A program made the position numbers and the translations under genes. Shown here in pieces: positions 54,201 through 59,649 of a stretch of DNA of 59,649 nt. This DNA comes from Actinomadura formosensis NBRC 14204 (lineage in GTDB: Bacteria; Actinomycetota; Actinomycetes; Streptosporangiales; Streptosporangiaceae), in contig NZ_BCQQ01000032.1 in NCBI RefSeq assembly GCF_001552155.1, positions 1-59,649 on the forward strand, read 5' to 3'. A model generated the notes under the pieces. It ran no database searches. It was not told where the DNA came from and saw nothing but the letters and a program-made list of their open reading frames with translations. How positions within the stretch are numbered: position 1 is the stretch's first letter; the number at the start of each line of letters is the position of its first letter.

Positions 54201-54683
54201 TACAAGCTGATGGCCTACAAGGACGAGTACGAGGTCGCGCGCCTGCATCTCGACCCGGAGCTCACCCGGCGGGTCGAGGAGCGGTTCGGGCCCGGTTCCA
54301 CCGTGGCGTACCTGCTGCACCCGCCGCTGCTGCGGGCGGTCGGGCTGGACAGGAAGATCGCGCTCGGCCGGTCGGCCCGTCCGGCGTTCCGCACGCTGCG
54401 CGCCATGCGGCGGCTGCGCGGCACCCCGTTCGACCCGTTCGGCGCGACCGCGCAGCGCCGCGCCGAACGCCGCCTCGTCACCGGCTACATCGCCGTCGTG
54501 AACGAACTGGTCGCCGGGCTGGACGCCGGACGGCACGACGTCGCCGTCCAGATCGCGGAGCTGCCGGACATGATCCGCGGCTACGAGGAGGTCAAGACCG
54601 CGAACATCGCCCGCTACGAGGAGAGCCTCCGCGAGCTGCTCGCCACGTGGCGGGCCGAGCGGTCTCCCAGCCGGGTGCGATGA
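51201..54683 (+). CDS. Fused indolepyruvate:ferredoxin oxidoreductase
   Basis: This 1160-residue TPP/Fe-S enzyme oxidatively decarboxylates aryl pyruvates from aromatic amino acids to aryl-acetyl-CoA, reducing ferredoxin. The N-terminal transketolase-like domain starts at GFVSGYRGSPLGGLDQQLMR (about residue 49). A TPP-binding segment contains FCSGCPHNRSTVVPDG and GCHVMTVFTGRSIGTTQMGG (about 435-470). A 4Fe-4S cluster site is CEGCGDCGVKSNC (about 634). The C-terminal pyruvate/ketoisovalerate oxidoreductase gamma-type domain starts at LVGIGGTGVVTVNQVLATAA (about 715). The IorA and IorB functions are joined, as in other actinobacteria and proteobacteria. It diverges from an Lrp gene. Confidence 0.93.
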   Translation: MSTTSSSPLRDRLELERGRIALGGVHALVRLLLDQRRADARRGWRTAGFVSGYRGSPLGGLDQQLMRDAKLLEDSGIRFVPGVNEELAATAVYGSQLVDHLPGPRYQGVFGLWYGKAPGVDRSLDAFKHANWLGTSERGGVLAVVGDDPSCKSSTLPSATEGALAEAFMPVLVPASVGDVLRLGRHGFEMSRFSGAWTGFKVVTDVADSHEIVAAEPVPDPVLPEFGWRGRPWKPTRRPGVDLKGTTALEGEVLHGRLRAAAAYAAANGLDRIEGAAGDAAIGLVAAGRTYLELREALDRLGLDDEALARRGVRLLRLALIHPLDAGRVKEFARGLREIVVVEDKRAFIEAQIRDVLYDQPERPAVYGKTGPGGADLVPPDGGLDADRITRALAGLLADRVGEEHLDLRDPVLRPRKPRINLLTSARTPYFCSGCPHNRSTVVPDGSIAASGIGCHVMTVFTGRSIGTTQMGGEGAMWVGAAPFSDTGHMFQNLGDGTFFHSGSLAVRQAVAAGTHITFKILYNAAVAMTGGQHADGGSDPAAITRMLHAEGVAKIVVVADDPSRYPRGTGWAPGVRVRHRDDLDAVQRELREIPGVTVLLYDQACAAETRRKRKRGLVPDPRTRVLINEAVCEGCGDCGVKSNCLSVEPVETEFGRKTQINQTSCNKDYSCVDGDCPSFLTVVPGGRKARPSLPEIGELDDPETRPGSADILLVGIGGTGVVTVNQVLATAALIDGRHARALDQTGLSQKAGAVVSHLRIGDTDRDRPGMVGAGGADAYLVFDSLAGTAEPNLRRCAPGRTAAVVSTSEVPTGQMITDTAASLPPSAALVRQIADRTDGDRLVALDALALAERWFGSTTTANFVVVGAAYQAGLLPLPAKAIEEALALNGVQVEQNVQAFRAGRRLVLEPGWAAEPAVAARVTGRPLDATAPAAMSLVEAADAAGELARVLRIRVPDLAAYQDLALAKRYLDAVLRVARAERAAGIGGQRLAVAVARNLYKLMAYKDEYEVARLHLDPELTRRVEERFGPGSTVAYLLHPPLLRAVGLDRKIALGRSARPAFRTLRAMRRLRGTPFDPFGATAQRRAERRLVTGYIAVVNELVAGLDAGRHDVAVQIAELPDMIRGYEEVKTANIARYEESLRELLATWRAERSPSRVR

Positions 54684-54686
54684 TCA

Positions 54687-54726
54687 GGTGATCGCGCTGG
54701 TCACCGCGCCGGCCAGCGCGATCACC
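54687..54726 (+). terminator. 14-bp stem terminator after the oxidoreductase
   Basis: GGTGATCGCGCTGG (54687-54700) is exactly complementary to CCAGCGCGATCACC (54713-54726), with a 12-base loop. It begins four bases after the stop codon. No U-run, as elsewhere in this genome. An ATG frame through it (54688-54873) is a low-complexity false gene. Confidence 0.75.
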
Positions 54727-54879
54727 GCCGGCCGCGGGACGGGCGGCTCCCCGGCGGCCGGTCCCGCCGGGATTCTCATTTTCGCCGGCCTACGTCGAAC
54801 CGGGTGCGCGGGACCGCGCGTACCTCCTGGCACACCGGGCACCGCGCCCGGCACCGACCTGCGGCGAAAGTGAGGTTCA

Positions 54880-55506
54880 TTGGAATCGGGCCCGCGGCCG
54901 ACGGGCCGCCACCGCCCCGGGCAGCACCCTGACAGGTGGCGGCGCAAGGAGATCCGCCGCCCGCGGCACGGGTTCGGTATCCCGTGGCCCATGTTCGCAG
55001 GGGTCGCCACCACGATCATCGCGGCGGCCCTCCTCGTCACCGGGATCGGCGGCACGCTCTCCAGCCGGGACCCCTCCCCCGGCAGTCTCCTCCCGCTCCA
55101 GGCGGCGTCCCCCTCGCCGGCGGACACCTCGCGAACACCGTCCCCCGAACCGTCCCGCGCCAGGACGCGCGAACAGGCCGAGCCGCCGGGGAACCCGGAC
55201 CCGGGCCCGGCGGAACGGCACATTCGCGACGCGCTGCTGCAGCTGCGCTCCTCGGTCCGCCGGGGCGTCGCCGCCGGTGACGTCCGCGGCGACGCCGGCC
55301 TGGACCTCACCAGGGCCATCGAGCGGATGCTCGGCCGACCGCGGGCACCGCTCGCCCGGCGCCGCGCCGACGTCGCCTACCTCCACATGAAGATCACGAC
55401 CCGCGCCCGCGAGGGCGCCATCACGGGCGGACGCGCCGAGCTGTTCCACCTCATCCTCGACCGCGCCACCTGCCGCCCACCGGCCCGGATGCACCCGGTG
55501 AAGTAG
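54880..55506 (+). CDS. Single-pass membrane protein of unknown function
   Basis: TTG 54880 opens a 208-residue frame with a basic cytoplasmic head (residues 1-35), one helix (PWPMFAGVATTIIAAALLVT), and a Ser/Pro-rich linker (PSPADTSRTPSPEPSRARTR). A C-terminal helical domain begins near residue 108 (HIRDALLQLRSSVRRGVAAG). The linker length suggests that the C-terminal domain is presented outside the membrane. The start site is uncertain because the ribosome site is weak. It runs into a MarR gene ten bases later, so the two are probably cotranscribed. I do not recognise the family; a resemblance to domains in actinobacterial kinase tails is only superficial. Confidence 0.6.
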   Translation: MESGPRPTGRHRPGQHPDRWRRKEIRRPRHGFGIPWPMFAGVATTIIAAALLVTGIGGTLSSRDPSPGSLLPLQAASPSPADTSRTPSPEPSRARTREQAEPPGNPDPGPAERHIRDALLQLRSSVRRGVAAGDVRGDAGLDLTRAIERMLGRPRAPLARRRADVAYLHMKITTRAREGAITGGRAELFHLILDRATCRPPARMHPVK

Positions 55507-55515
55507 CATCGGGGC

Positions 55516-55944
55516 GTGCAGGAGCTCAGCCAGGACGATTTCACCGCTCTGCTGGCGTTCCGTACCGGGCTGCGGCGCTACCTGCGCTGGAGCGAGCAGG
55601 CGGTGCGCGCGGCGGGGCTGACGCCGGCCCAGCATCAGCTCCTCCTCGCCGTCCGGGGCCACGATGCCGAGCGTGCGCCCACCATCGGCGAACTCGCGGA
55701 GTACCTGCTCCTGCGCCACCACAGCACGGTCGAGCTGATCAACCGGGCCGAGCACGCGGGCCTCGTCGCCCGCGAACGCGACCCCGACGACAACCGGGTG
55801 ATGCGGGTGCGGCTGACGCCCGCGGCCGACCGCGTCCTCGCCGGCCTGACCCGCGTCCACCTGGCCGAACTGCGCAGCCTCGCGCCGATCCTGGAGCGCC
55901 TGAGCGCCGAGCTGAAAACCCTGGAGGACCGGCCGGGCGGCTGA
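55516..55944 (+). CDS. MarR-family regulator
   Basis: GTG 55516 gives 142 residues. The winged helix runs GLTPAQHQLLLAVRGHDAER then PTIGELAEYLLLRHHSTVEL, and the wing RERDPDDNRVMRVRLTPAAD is plain. No extra N-terminal helix is present, so it is not of the TamR branch. It lies ten bases after the membrane protein gene and may regulate that pair. No strong palindrome is seen upstream of the pair. Its ligand is unknown; Cys is absent, so an OhrR-type redox switch is not likely. Confidence 0.88.
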   Translation: MQELSQDDFTALLAFRTGLRRYLRWSEQAVRAAGLTPAQHQLLLAVRGHDAERAPTIGELAEYLLLRHHSTVELINRAEHAGLVARERDPDDNRVMRVRLTPAADRVLAGLTRVHLAELRSLAPILERLSAELKTLEDRPGG

Positions 55945-55990
55945 CCGGCCGCCGCGGCGGCGATCGCGCCCAGCGCGGTGATCGGACGGA

Positions 55991-56698
55991 TCACTCGTCG
56001 CGCGGGCCGAACTCGACGCAGCAGTAGCCGGTGTGAGGGGCGAGCACGGCCTCGACGGAGGGCGCTCCCAGGCCGTCCACCATCCCCGCCAGGAAGGCGT
56101 GGTTGACGCCGCAGACCAGGTCGGGGTCGTCCTCGGCCATCGGGTGGAACGGGCAGTTGCGCAGCCGCAGCCGCGCCGGGCCCTCCCGGTCGGGCTCGAA
56201 CCCGTGCCGTTCCAGGATCTCCGCCGCGCAGGTGAGCGCGCGTTCGGTGCCGAGCCGCCCGCCCCGGACGGGACGGCTCCGCGCCGCGCCGAGCGCCCGC
56301 CCGCGTTCCCCGGCGGCCCGCAGTGCCGCGTCCCGTGCGCTCTCCCCCGGCTCCTGCCCGCGGACGGCGTCCAGCAGGATGCTCGCGAGCAGCCCGTGCT
56401 CGCGCTGCGGGATGCTGACCCGCACGTCGACCCCGGACGGCTCGTACACCTTGGGCGCCCGGCCGACCCGCCGGACACCGGACGGGTTGGCATAGCGGGC
56501 GCACAGCAGCCCCGCGTCCACGAGCTTGTCGAGATGGAACGCGGCCAGCTTGCGCGAGATGCCGACGCTCGCGGCGGCCTCGTCCCGGGTCACCGGCGCC
56601 TTCGCCGCGCGGATGAACGCGTACATCCGGCGCCGCAGGTCGTCGCTGAGGATCGCGGCCGCCTCCAGCCCGGCGGAGTCCGAAGTCACGCCACCCAC
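55991..56698 (-). CDS. ArsR/SufR-like winged-helix regulator with C-terminal cysteine motif
   Basis: The 235-residue protein starts with an HTH of the ArsR/SufR type (SDDLRRRMYAFIRAAKAPVT then RDEAAASVGISRKLAAFHLD). The C-terminal half (from about residue 140) holds NCPFHPMAEDDPDLVCGVNH and PHTGYCCVEF, a set of four cysteines whose pattern resembles the Fe-S-binding tail of SufR-type repressors. It diverges from the DUF2231 gene across a 127-base region with two inverted repeats. A role as redox, NO or iron sensor for that operon is the most economical guess. The true ligand is unproved. Confidence 0.82.
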   Translation of the reverse strand: MGGVTSDSAGLEAAAILSDDLRRRMYAFIRAAKAPVTRDEAAASVGISRKLAAFHLDKLVDAGLLCARYANPSGVRRVGRAPKVYEPSGVDVRVSIPQREHGLLASILLDAVRGQEPGESARDAALRAAGERGRALGAARSRPVRGGRLGTERALTCAAEILERHGFEPDREGPARLRLRNCPFHPMAEDDPDLVCGVNHAFLAGMVDGLGAPSVEAVLAPHTGYCCVEFGPRDE

Positions 56699-56746
56699 CC
56701 TAGCGTGCGATCACCATAACACCCAAAAAATCTGGTCCAAACAAGA

Positions 56747-56810
56747 CAAGACCCCATCTTGCCTTCCCATCGTTGACGTGACACTGCTATAAAACCAATA
56801 CTTGTTGGTG
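56747..56810 (+). promoter_or_regulatory. Inverted repeats and promoter upstream of the DUF2231 gene
   Basis: CAAGACCCCATCTTG (56747-56761) is a perfect five-base inverted repeat around CCCCA. TTGACG (56773-56778) followed after 18 bases by AATACT (56797-56802) makes a plausible promoter. ACCAATACTTGTTGGT (56794-56809) is an inverted repeat over the -10. The divergent ArsR/SufR-like gene is the probable binder. The area is unusually AT-rich. Confidence 0.6.
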
Positions 56811-56825
56811 AAATAGGAGGTCGTC

Positions 56826-57374
56826 ATGGACGATCCGCAGCAGCAGTCGAAACGGCCGGTGAGCGCGCTCGCCGGCGGCTACGGCCACCCCCTGCACCCG
56901 ATCCTCGTGACGGTGCCGATCGGGGCATGGGTGGGCAGCCTCGTGTTCGACATCGCCTCGCACGTGGCCCACGACCCGGACTTCCTGGCCAAGGGCTCGC
57001 TGTGGCTCATCGGCCTCGGCGTCGCGGGCGCGCTCGCCGCCGCCGCGACCGGGTTCCTCGACCTGCTCGCCGTCCCGCCGGGGACGCGCGCCTTCCGCAC
57101 CGCGCTCGTCCACATGTCCCTGAACCTCACCGTGACCCTCGCCTACGTGGGCGGCTTCGGCTGGCGGCTCGGGGACGTCACCGGACCGGTCGCCCCGGGC
57201 CGCATCGCCCTGTCGGCCGTGGCCCTCGCGGGCCTCGCGGTGTCGGGGTTCCTGGGCGGGAGGCTCGCCTACCGCTACGGCGTCCGCGTCGCCGACGAGA
57301 ACACCCAGGCCGAAGGCTTCACCACGAACCGGCCCGCACCCCGTCCCACCGCCGACCAAGGAGAGACACCATGA
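56826..57374 (+). CDS. DUF2231 membrane protein
   Basis: The 182-residue protein has four helices and the DUF2231 signature GHPLHPILVTVPIGAWVGSL (about residue 21). Helices 2-4 are FLAKGSLWLIGLGVAGALAA, FRTALVHMSLNLTVTLAYV and IALSAVALAGLAVSGFLGGR. AGGAGG stands seven bases before the ATG. The family is often next to redox proteins or regulators. Membrane histidines HPLHP (and HMS) could bind haem or metal, but this is inference. Its ATGA overlap with the next gene shows coupling. Confidence 0.87.
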   Translation: MDDPQQQSKRPVSALAGGYGHPLHPILVTVPIGAWVGSLVFDIASHVAHDPDFLAKGSLWLIGLGVAGALAAAATGFLDLLAVPPGTRAFRTALVHMSLNLTVTLAYVGGFGWRLGDVTGPVAPGRIALSAVALAGLAVSGFLGGRLAYRYGVRVADENTQAEGFTTNRPAPRPTADQGETP

Positions 57375-57799
57375 CCATCGCCGCACTCGCCACCTGGCTG
57401 ATCACCGCCCTGGGCGGCTTCTACATGCTCGGCACCTGGATCGCCCGCGGTGGCGTGCGGGGCGGGACCTCCCGCCTCCCCGTCCCGGTGATCTTCGGCC
57501 ACTTCCTGCTCGCCGCCGCCGGGCTCGTCGTCTGGGTGATCTACGTGTTCACCGACGCGGGCGCCCTCGCCTGGACGGCGTTCGGCATCCTGCTGCCGGT
57601 CGCGCTGCTCGGCTTCGTGATGTTCTTCCGCTGGCTGGCCGTGACGCGCACCCCGTCCGTCCGCCCCGAGGGCGCCCCGGGGTCCGCCCAGGCCACCACG
57701 GCGCCGGAGAGCGCCTTCCCCATCCCGGTCGTCCTCGGCCACGGCCTGTTCGCCGTCGTGACCCTGATCCTGGTGATCCTGTCCGCTCTCCAGTCCTGA
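57371..57799 (+). CDS. Small four-helix membrane protein
   Basis: ATG 57371 overlaps the DUF2231 stop (ATGA), so it is translated by coupling. The 142 residues form helices near 4-22, 43-60, 68-85 and 121-139, with a Pro/Thr-rich loop between the last two. Histidines at IFGHFLLAAAG and VVLGHGLFAVV mirror each other in the second and fourth helix, a pattern that could bind a haem or quinone; this is a guess. Not recognised by name. It is probably a partner of the DUF2231 protein. Confidence 0.78.
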   Translation: MTIAALATWLITALGGFYMLGTWIARGGVRGGTSRLPVPVIFGHFLLAAAGLVVWVIYVFTDAGALAWTAFGILLPVALLGFVMFFRWLAVTRTPSVRPEGAPGSAQATTAPESAFPIPVVLGHGLFAVVTLILVILSALQS

Positions 57800-57827
57800 G
57801 CCACGCGCCCGCCGCGATCGCGTCCGA

Positions 57828-57865
57828 GACGCGCCGGGGACAGGGCGACCTGTCCCCGGCGCGTC
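57828..57865. terminator. 16-bp stem between convergent genes
   Basis: GACGCGCCGGGGACAG (57828-57843) pairs exactly with CTGTCCCCGGCGCGTC (57850-57865) around a GGCGAC loop. It sits between the stops of the membrane protein and the sulfotransferase and just overlaps the latter, so it serves as a bidirectional terminator. Confidence 0.85.
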
Positions 57866-58883
57866 AGTCCTCGGGCCGTCCGGTCAGCGGCACGGGTCCG
57901 GTCAGCCATGACACGACGGGGTTGGGTTCGCGGGACCGCGCGAGCCGCTCCCGCGCCGCCTCCACGTACCGCGTCCGCCGGCGGTGCGCCAGGAGCCGGT
58001 GGAAGCGGGCGAGGTGCGCGGTGGCCGGGCGCCCCGTCCCGGCCGGCTCGTAGCCGTGGTGGCACAGCCGGCGGGCGAGGACGTGCTCGACCAGTTCCGC
58101 CTCCCAGTCCGCCATGCGCTCCCGCCACACCCCGACCTGGCGGGTGGTGACGGCCTCGTGCGTGCGCAGATGCCACCTGCGTTCGAGCGGCACCGTCCGG
58201 CGCGCATGCCGGTACGCCTCGGTCATCTGGGCGTCGTACTCCTCGCCGAGGAACGCGCACAGCCTCCTCAGCGCGTCCTCCGGGTCGGTGACGAGGTCCT
58301 CGTACCGGAGTTCGCAGAAGGTGTCCGGGCCGAGCCGGGCGCCGAGCCGCCCCCCGATGTCGACCGCCTCCCGCCAGGTCAGCGCGGCGGCGTAGAGGTC
58401 GCCCTTGAACCAGGGCATCCGCATCAGCGAACTCACCGCGTCCCGGCCGTCCCGGACGAGATGGACGAACTGCGCGTCCGGGAACATCCGCCGGAGCATC
58501 GGCACCCGGCGGAAGTAGCTCGGGCGCTTGTCGCCCCACCGCGGCTTGCCGTGCTCGCGGGCGTAGGCGCGAAAGACGGTCGCCAGCGCCGATCCGAGCG
58601 TCGGCGGCCCCTGCACGATCTCCTCGACGACCTCGGCGGCGTCCAGTTCGAGGACCGGGAACTTGGTGTCCTTGCCGCCGGTGATCCATTCGGCCAGCGC
58701 CCGCCGGTTCTCCGCGCGCTCCAGGTCACCGAAGCCGTGCCGTTTCTCGTACGCGACGTGCACGAACCGCGTCTCGGACGGGAACGCGATGCGCCGGTGC
58801 GAGTGCAGCATCTGCTGGAGCAGTGTCGTCCCCGACCGCGGGCATCCGAGGACGAAGATCGGCCGGCAGGAGTCCATGCTCAT
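57864..58883 (-). CDS. Sulfotransferase-family protein
   Basis: ATG 58883 (339 residues) places the PAPS-binding loop at the N-terminus: PIFVLGCPRSGTTLLQQMLH (about residues 8-27), the 5'-phosphosulfate site. The 3'-phosphate site is FVHLVRDGRDAVSSLMRMPW (about 145). KPRWGDKRPSYFRRVPMLRR supplies a likely substrate-side segment. No signal peptide. It would move sulfate from PAPS to a hydroxyl or amine of a lipid, glycan or small molecule. The window's cysD/cysN/cysQ are 54 kb away but supply just this donor and recycle its product. A further in-frame extension upstream is not conserved in style. Confidence 0.86.
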   Translation of the reverse strand: MSMDSCRPIFVLGCPRSGTTLLQQMLHSHRRIAFPSETRFVHVAYEKRHGFGDLERAENRRALAEWITGGKDTKFPVLELDAAEVVEEIVQGPPTLGSALATVFRAYAREHGKPRWGDKRPSYFRRVPMLRRMFPDAQFVHLVRDGRDAVSSLMRMPWFKGDLYAAALTWREAVDIGGRLGARLGPDTFCELRYEDLVTDPEDALRRLCAFLGEEYDAQMTEAYRHARRTVPLERRWHLRTHEAVTTRQVGVWRERMADWEAELVEHVLARRLCHHGYEPAGTGRPATAHLARFHRLLAHRRRTRYVEAARERLARSREPNPVVSWLTGPVPLTGRPED

Positions 58884-59009
58884 GGCCGGGGACCGTAGTC
58901 GCGGCTTGTGAACGCGGGCCCCAGTGCGCATCAACGCCGGATGAAAACTCCTTCCCGGCCGCCGCGGATGGTGAGGCCGGCGGTCGGGAACGGCGATCGG
59001 GCGGTAAAA

Positions 59010-59101
59010 GACTTCCCGTTGAGCGAGAAATGAGTTAGGGTCACCATTGGTGTGCCGGGAAGTCTGGTCGGCGAGACAGAGCAACGTCTCCGATCAGGAG
59101 G
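59010..59101 (+). ncRNA. Structured RNA leader (candidate) of a 38-residue peptide gene
   Basis: Several stems stack before the small gene. GACTTCCCG (59010-59018) pairs with CGGGAAGTC (59056-59064). CACC-ATT-GGTG (59042-59052) forms a hairpin inside the loop of the first. GAGAC (59073-59077) pairs with GTCTC (59086-59090). The ribosome site AGGAGG follows at once (59097-59102). The layout is that of a cis-acting leader, but I cannot name a riboswitch class. From memory it recalls leaders of some actinobacterial cation/proton antiporters, and that is weak evidence. Confidence 0.5.
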
Positions 59102-59105
59102 GTCG

Positions 59106-59222
59106 ATGACTCCCCGGCACTTTTTGCATGCGCCGACCCGGCCGCGCGACGGCCGCCGGCAGGACTCCAGTCCGTACGAACTGAACCGCCTCGGCTGGAC
59201 GCACGCCTTCCCCGACAGCTGA
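59106..59222 (+). CDS. 38-residue peptide of unknown function
   Basis: ATG 59106 has AGGAGG four bases away, one of the best ribosome sites in the window. The peptide begins with a basic, Arg/His-rich part (PRHFLHAPTRPRDGRRQD) and ends with an aromatic, uncharged part (SSPYELNRLGWTHAFPDS). A 9-bp stem terminator follows the stop and a multi-stem leader precedes it, so the gene is a complete small unit. There is no signal peptide and no recognised modifying enzyme nearby. It could be a regulatory leader peptide, a toxin or a RiPP-like precursor; nothing in the window decides. Confidence 0.5.
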   Translation: MTPRHFLHAPTRPRDGRRQDSSPYELNRLGWTHAFPDS

Positions 59223-59264
59223 GCACATTCACTTTCTCGCGCAGCGAATCCTTTTCCCATCGAC

Positions 59265-59286
59265 GGGCCACCGTTTCCGGTAGCCC
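59265..59286 (+). terminator. Hairpin after the 38-residue peptide gene
   Basis: GGGCCACCG (59265-59273) pairs with CGGTAGCCC (59278-59286), one mismatch in nine, around TTTC. It stands 43 bases after the stop. Confidence 0.6.
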
Positions 59287-59326
59287 GGACGGACAATGAC
59301 GTCTCGAAGCGGAAGCGTGCATTTCC

Positions 59327-59592
59327 ATGGGTGAATTCATCGACGCCGCGTTCGGTTTCCCACCGCTCTGTTCAGCTTTTCCCTCCTGGTCGTCGCCGGG
59401 TACTGGGCGCCCGCCCTGCTCGGCTGCCTGGAGGTCGACTTCCTCGGCGCCGGCGCCGATGCCGACACGGGGGCCGGTACCGGCGCCGAGGACGGGGACG
59501 GGGACGGCGGGGACGGGATCACCGCCCGCCGGCCGGGCGTCGCCGACGCCCGGCCGGCGGAGATCAATGGAACCGTGCTGACGGCCAATTGA
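59327..59592 (+). pseudogene. YqiJ/OB-fold-like membrane gene, frameshifted and truncated
   Basis: ATG 59327 starts MGEFIDAAFGF; if one C is added in the run at 59359-59361 the frame continues FPTALFSFSLLVVAGYWAPA, the first membrane helix of a family I recognise as actinobacterial YqiJ-like proteins. A Gly/Asp-rich loop (GADADTGAGTGAEDGDGDGG) and INGTVLTAN follow, then TGA at 59590-59592. The usual 200 or more residues with further helices and an OB fold are missing. So the gene is broken twice, by a one-base loss and by truncation. It is the last gene-like object before the window end. Confidence 0.6.
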
Positions 59593-59606
59593 TCAAACAG
59601 ACCTGC

Positions 59607-59649
59607 GGCGGGTCGTCGCCTCTGGGGGCCGCCAGACCGACGACCCGCC
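59607..59649 (+). terminator. Long hairpin at the window end
   Basis: GGCGGGTCGTCG (59607-59618) is exactly complementary to CGACGACCCGCC (59638-59649), and TCTGG/CCAGA extends the stem inward around GGGCCG. It closes the truncated YqiJ-like gene's transcript. Confidence 0.7.

Noticed and set aside
54688..54873. Small ORF of about 60 residues after the oxidoreductase
   Set aside because: It begins inside the terminator stem, lacks a ribosome site and is low complexity.
1..59649. CRISPR array, prophage, IS element with transposase, rRNA operon
   Set aside because: No regularly spaced repeats, no transposase or integrase motif and no rRNA sequence could be found on either strand.

Overview
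The window is about 59.6 kb of very high-GC DNA with dense genes, GTG and TTG starts and short operons. It reads as the chromosome of a filamentous actinobacterium; Thermomonosporaceae/Streptosporangiales (for example Actinomadura) is my guess from protein style, not proven. The core order glmU-prs-rplY-pth ... ispE-rsmA-rpfB-tatD-metG ... rsmI/pmt is the arrangement known from mycobacteria and other actinobacteria, so this is a conserved chromosomal backbone with accessory insertions.

Layout. (1) 1-6.7 kb, all minus: a run for glycan building and sulfate activation (polyprenyl-phosphate sugar transferase, PAP phosphatase cysQ, cysD, cysN, a family 2 glycosyltransferase, a secreted membrane-anchored protein cut by the window edge). 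(2) 6.9-11.1 kb, minus: pth, rplY, prs, glmU. (3) 11.3-12.3 kb: tRNA-Gln(UUG) followed by two decayed copies of an HTH/LAGLIDADG-like gene. (4) 12.7-17.7 kb: acyl desaturase with TetR regulator, a VOC protein, trans-aconitate methyltransferase with its divergent MarR regulator and four matching palindromes, and an amidase. (5) 17.8-26.9 kb, minus: ABC-F ATPase, two tiny membrane proteins, ispE, a GH26-like lipoprotein, rsmA, rpfB, tatD, metG. (6) 27-37.1 kb: four membrane or lipid-linked glycosyltransferases, a zinc-ribbon protein, rsmI and protein O-mannosyltransferase. (7) 37.1-45 kb: MFS exporter with LacI regulator, CorA, a beta-lactamase remnant, a large tandem-ATPase AAA+ protein, a second amidase. 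(8) 45.4-48.9 kb: phosphoketolase and acetate kinase. (9) 49-59.6 kb: frameshifted dimethylformamidase-like lipoprotein, Lrp regulator with fused indolepyruvate:ferredoxin oxidoreductase, MarR pair, possible Fe-S/ArsR-type regulator with a DUF2231 operon, a sulfotransferase, a self-contained leader-peptide-terminator unit, and a broken YqiJ-like gene.

How it fits together: the left-hand sulfate-activation genes and the right-hand sulfotransferase could feed one sulfated glycan or lipid, and the lipid-linked glycosyltransferases plus Pmt point to cell-envelope glycan and glycoprotein work. Most accessory enzymes sit beside a regulator with recognisable palindromes in the shared intergenic region. 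Three genes carry a single-base indel in or beside a short C/G run, so assembly error must be weighed against true decay. The least explained pieces are the structured leader with a 38-residue peptide near 59.0-59.3 kb, the tandem AAA+ protein at 40.95-43.65 kb, and the 19-bp perfect hairpin at 45.25 kb.
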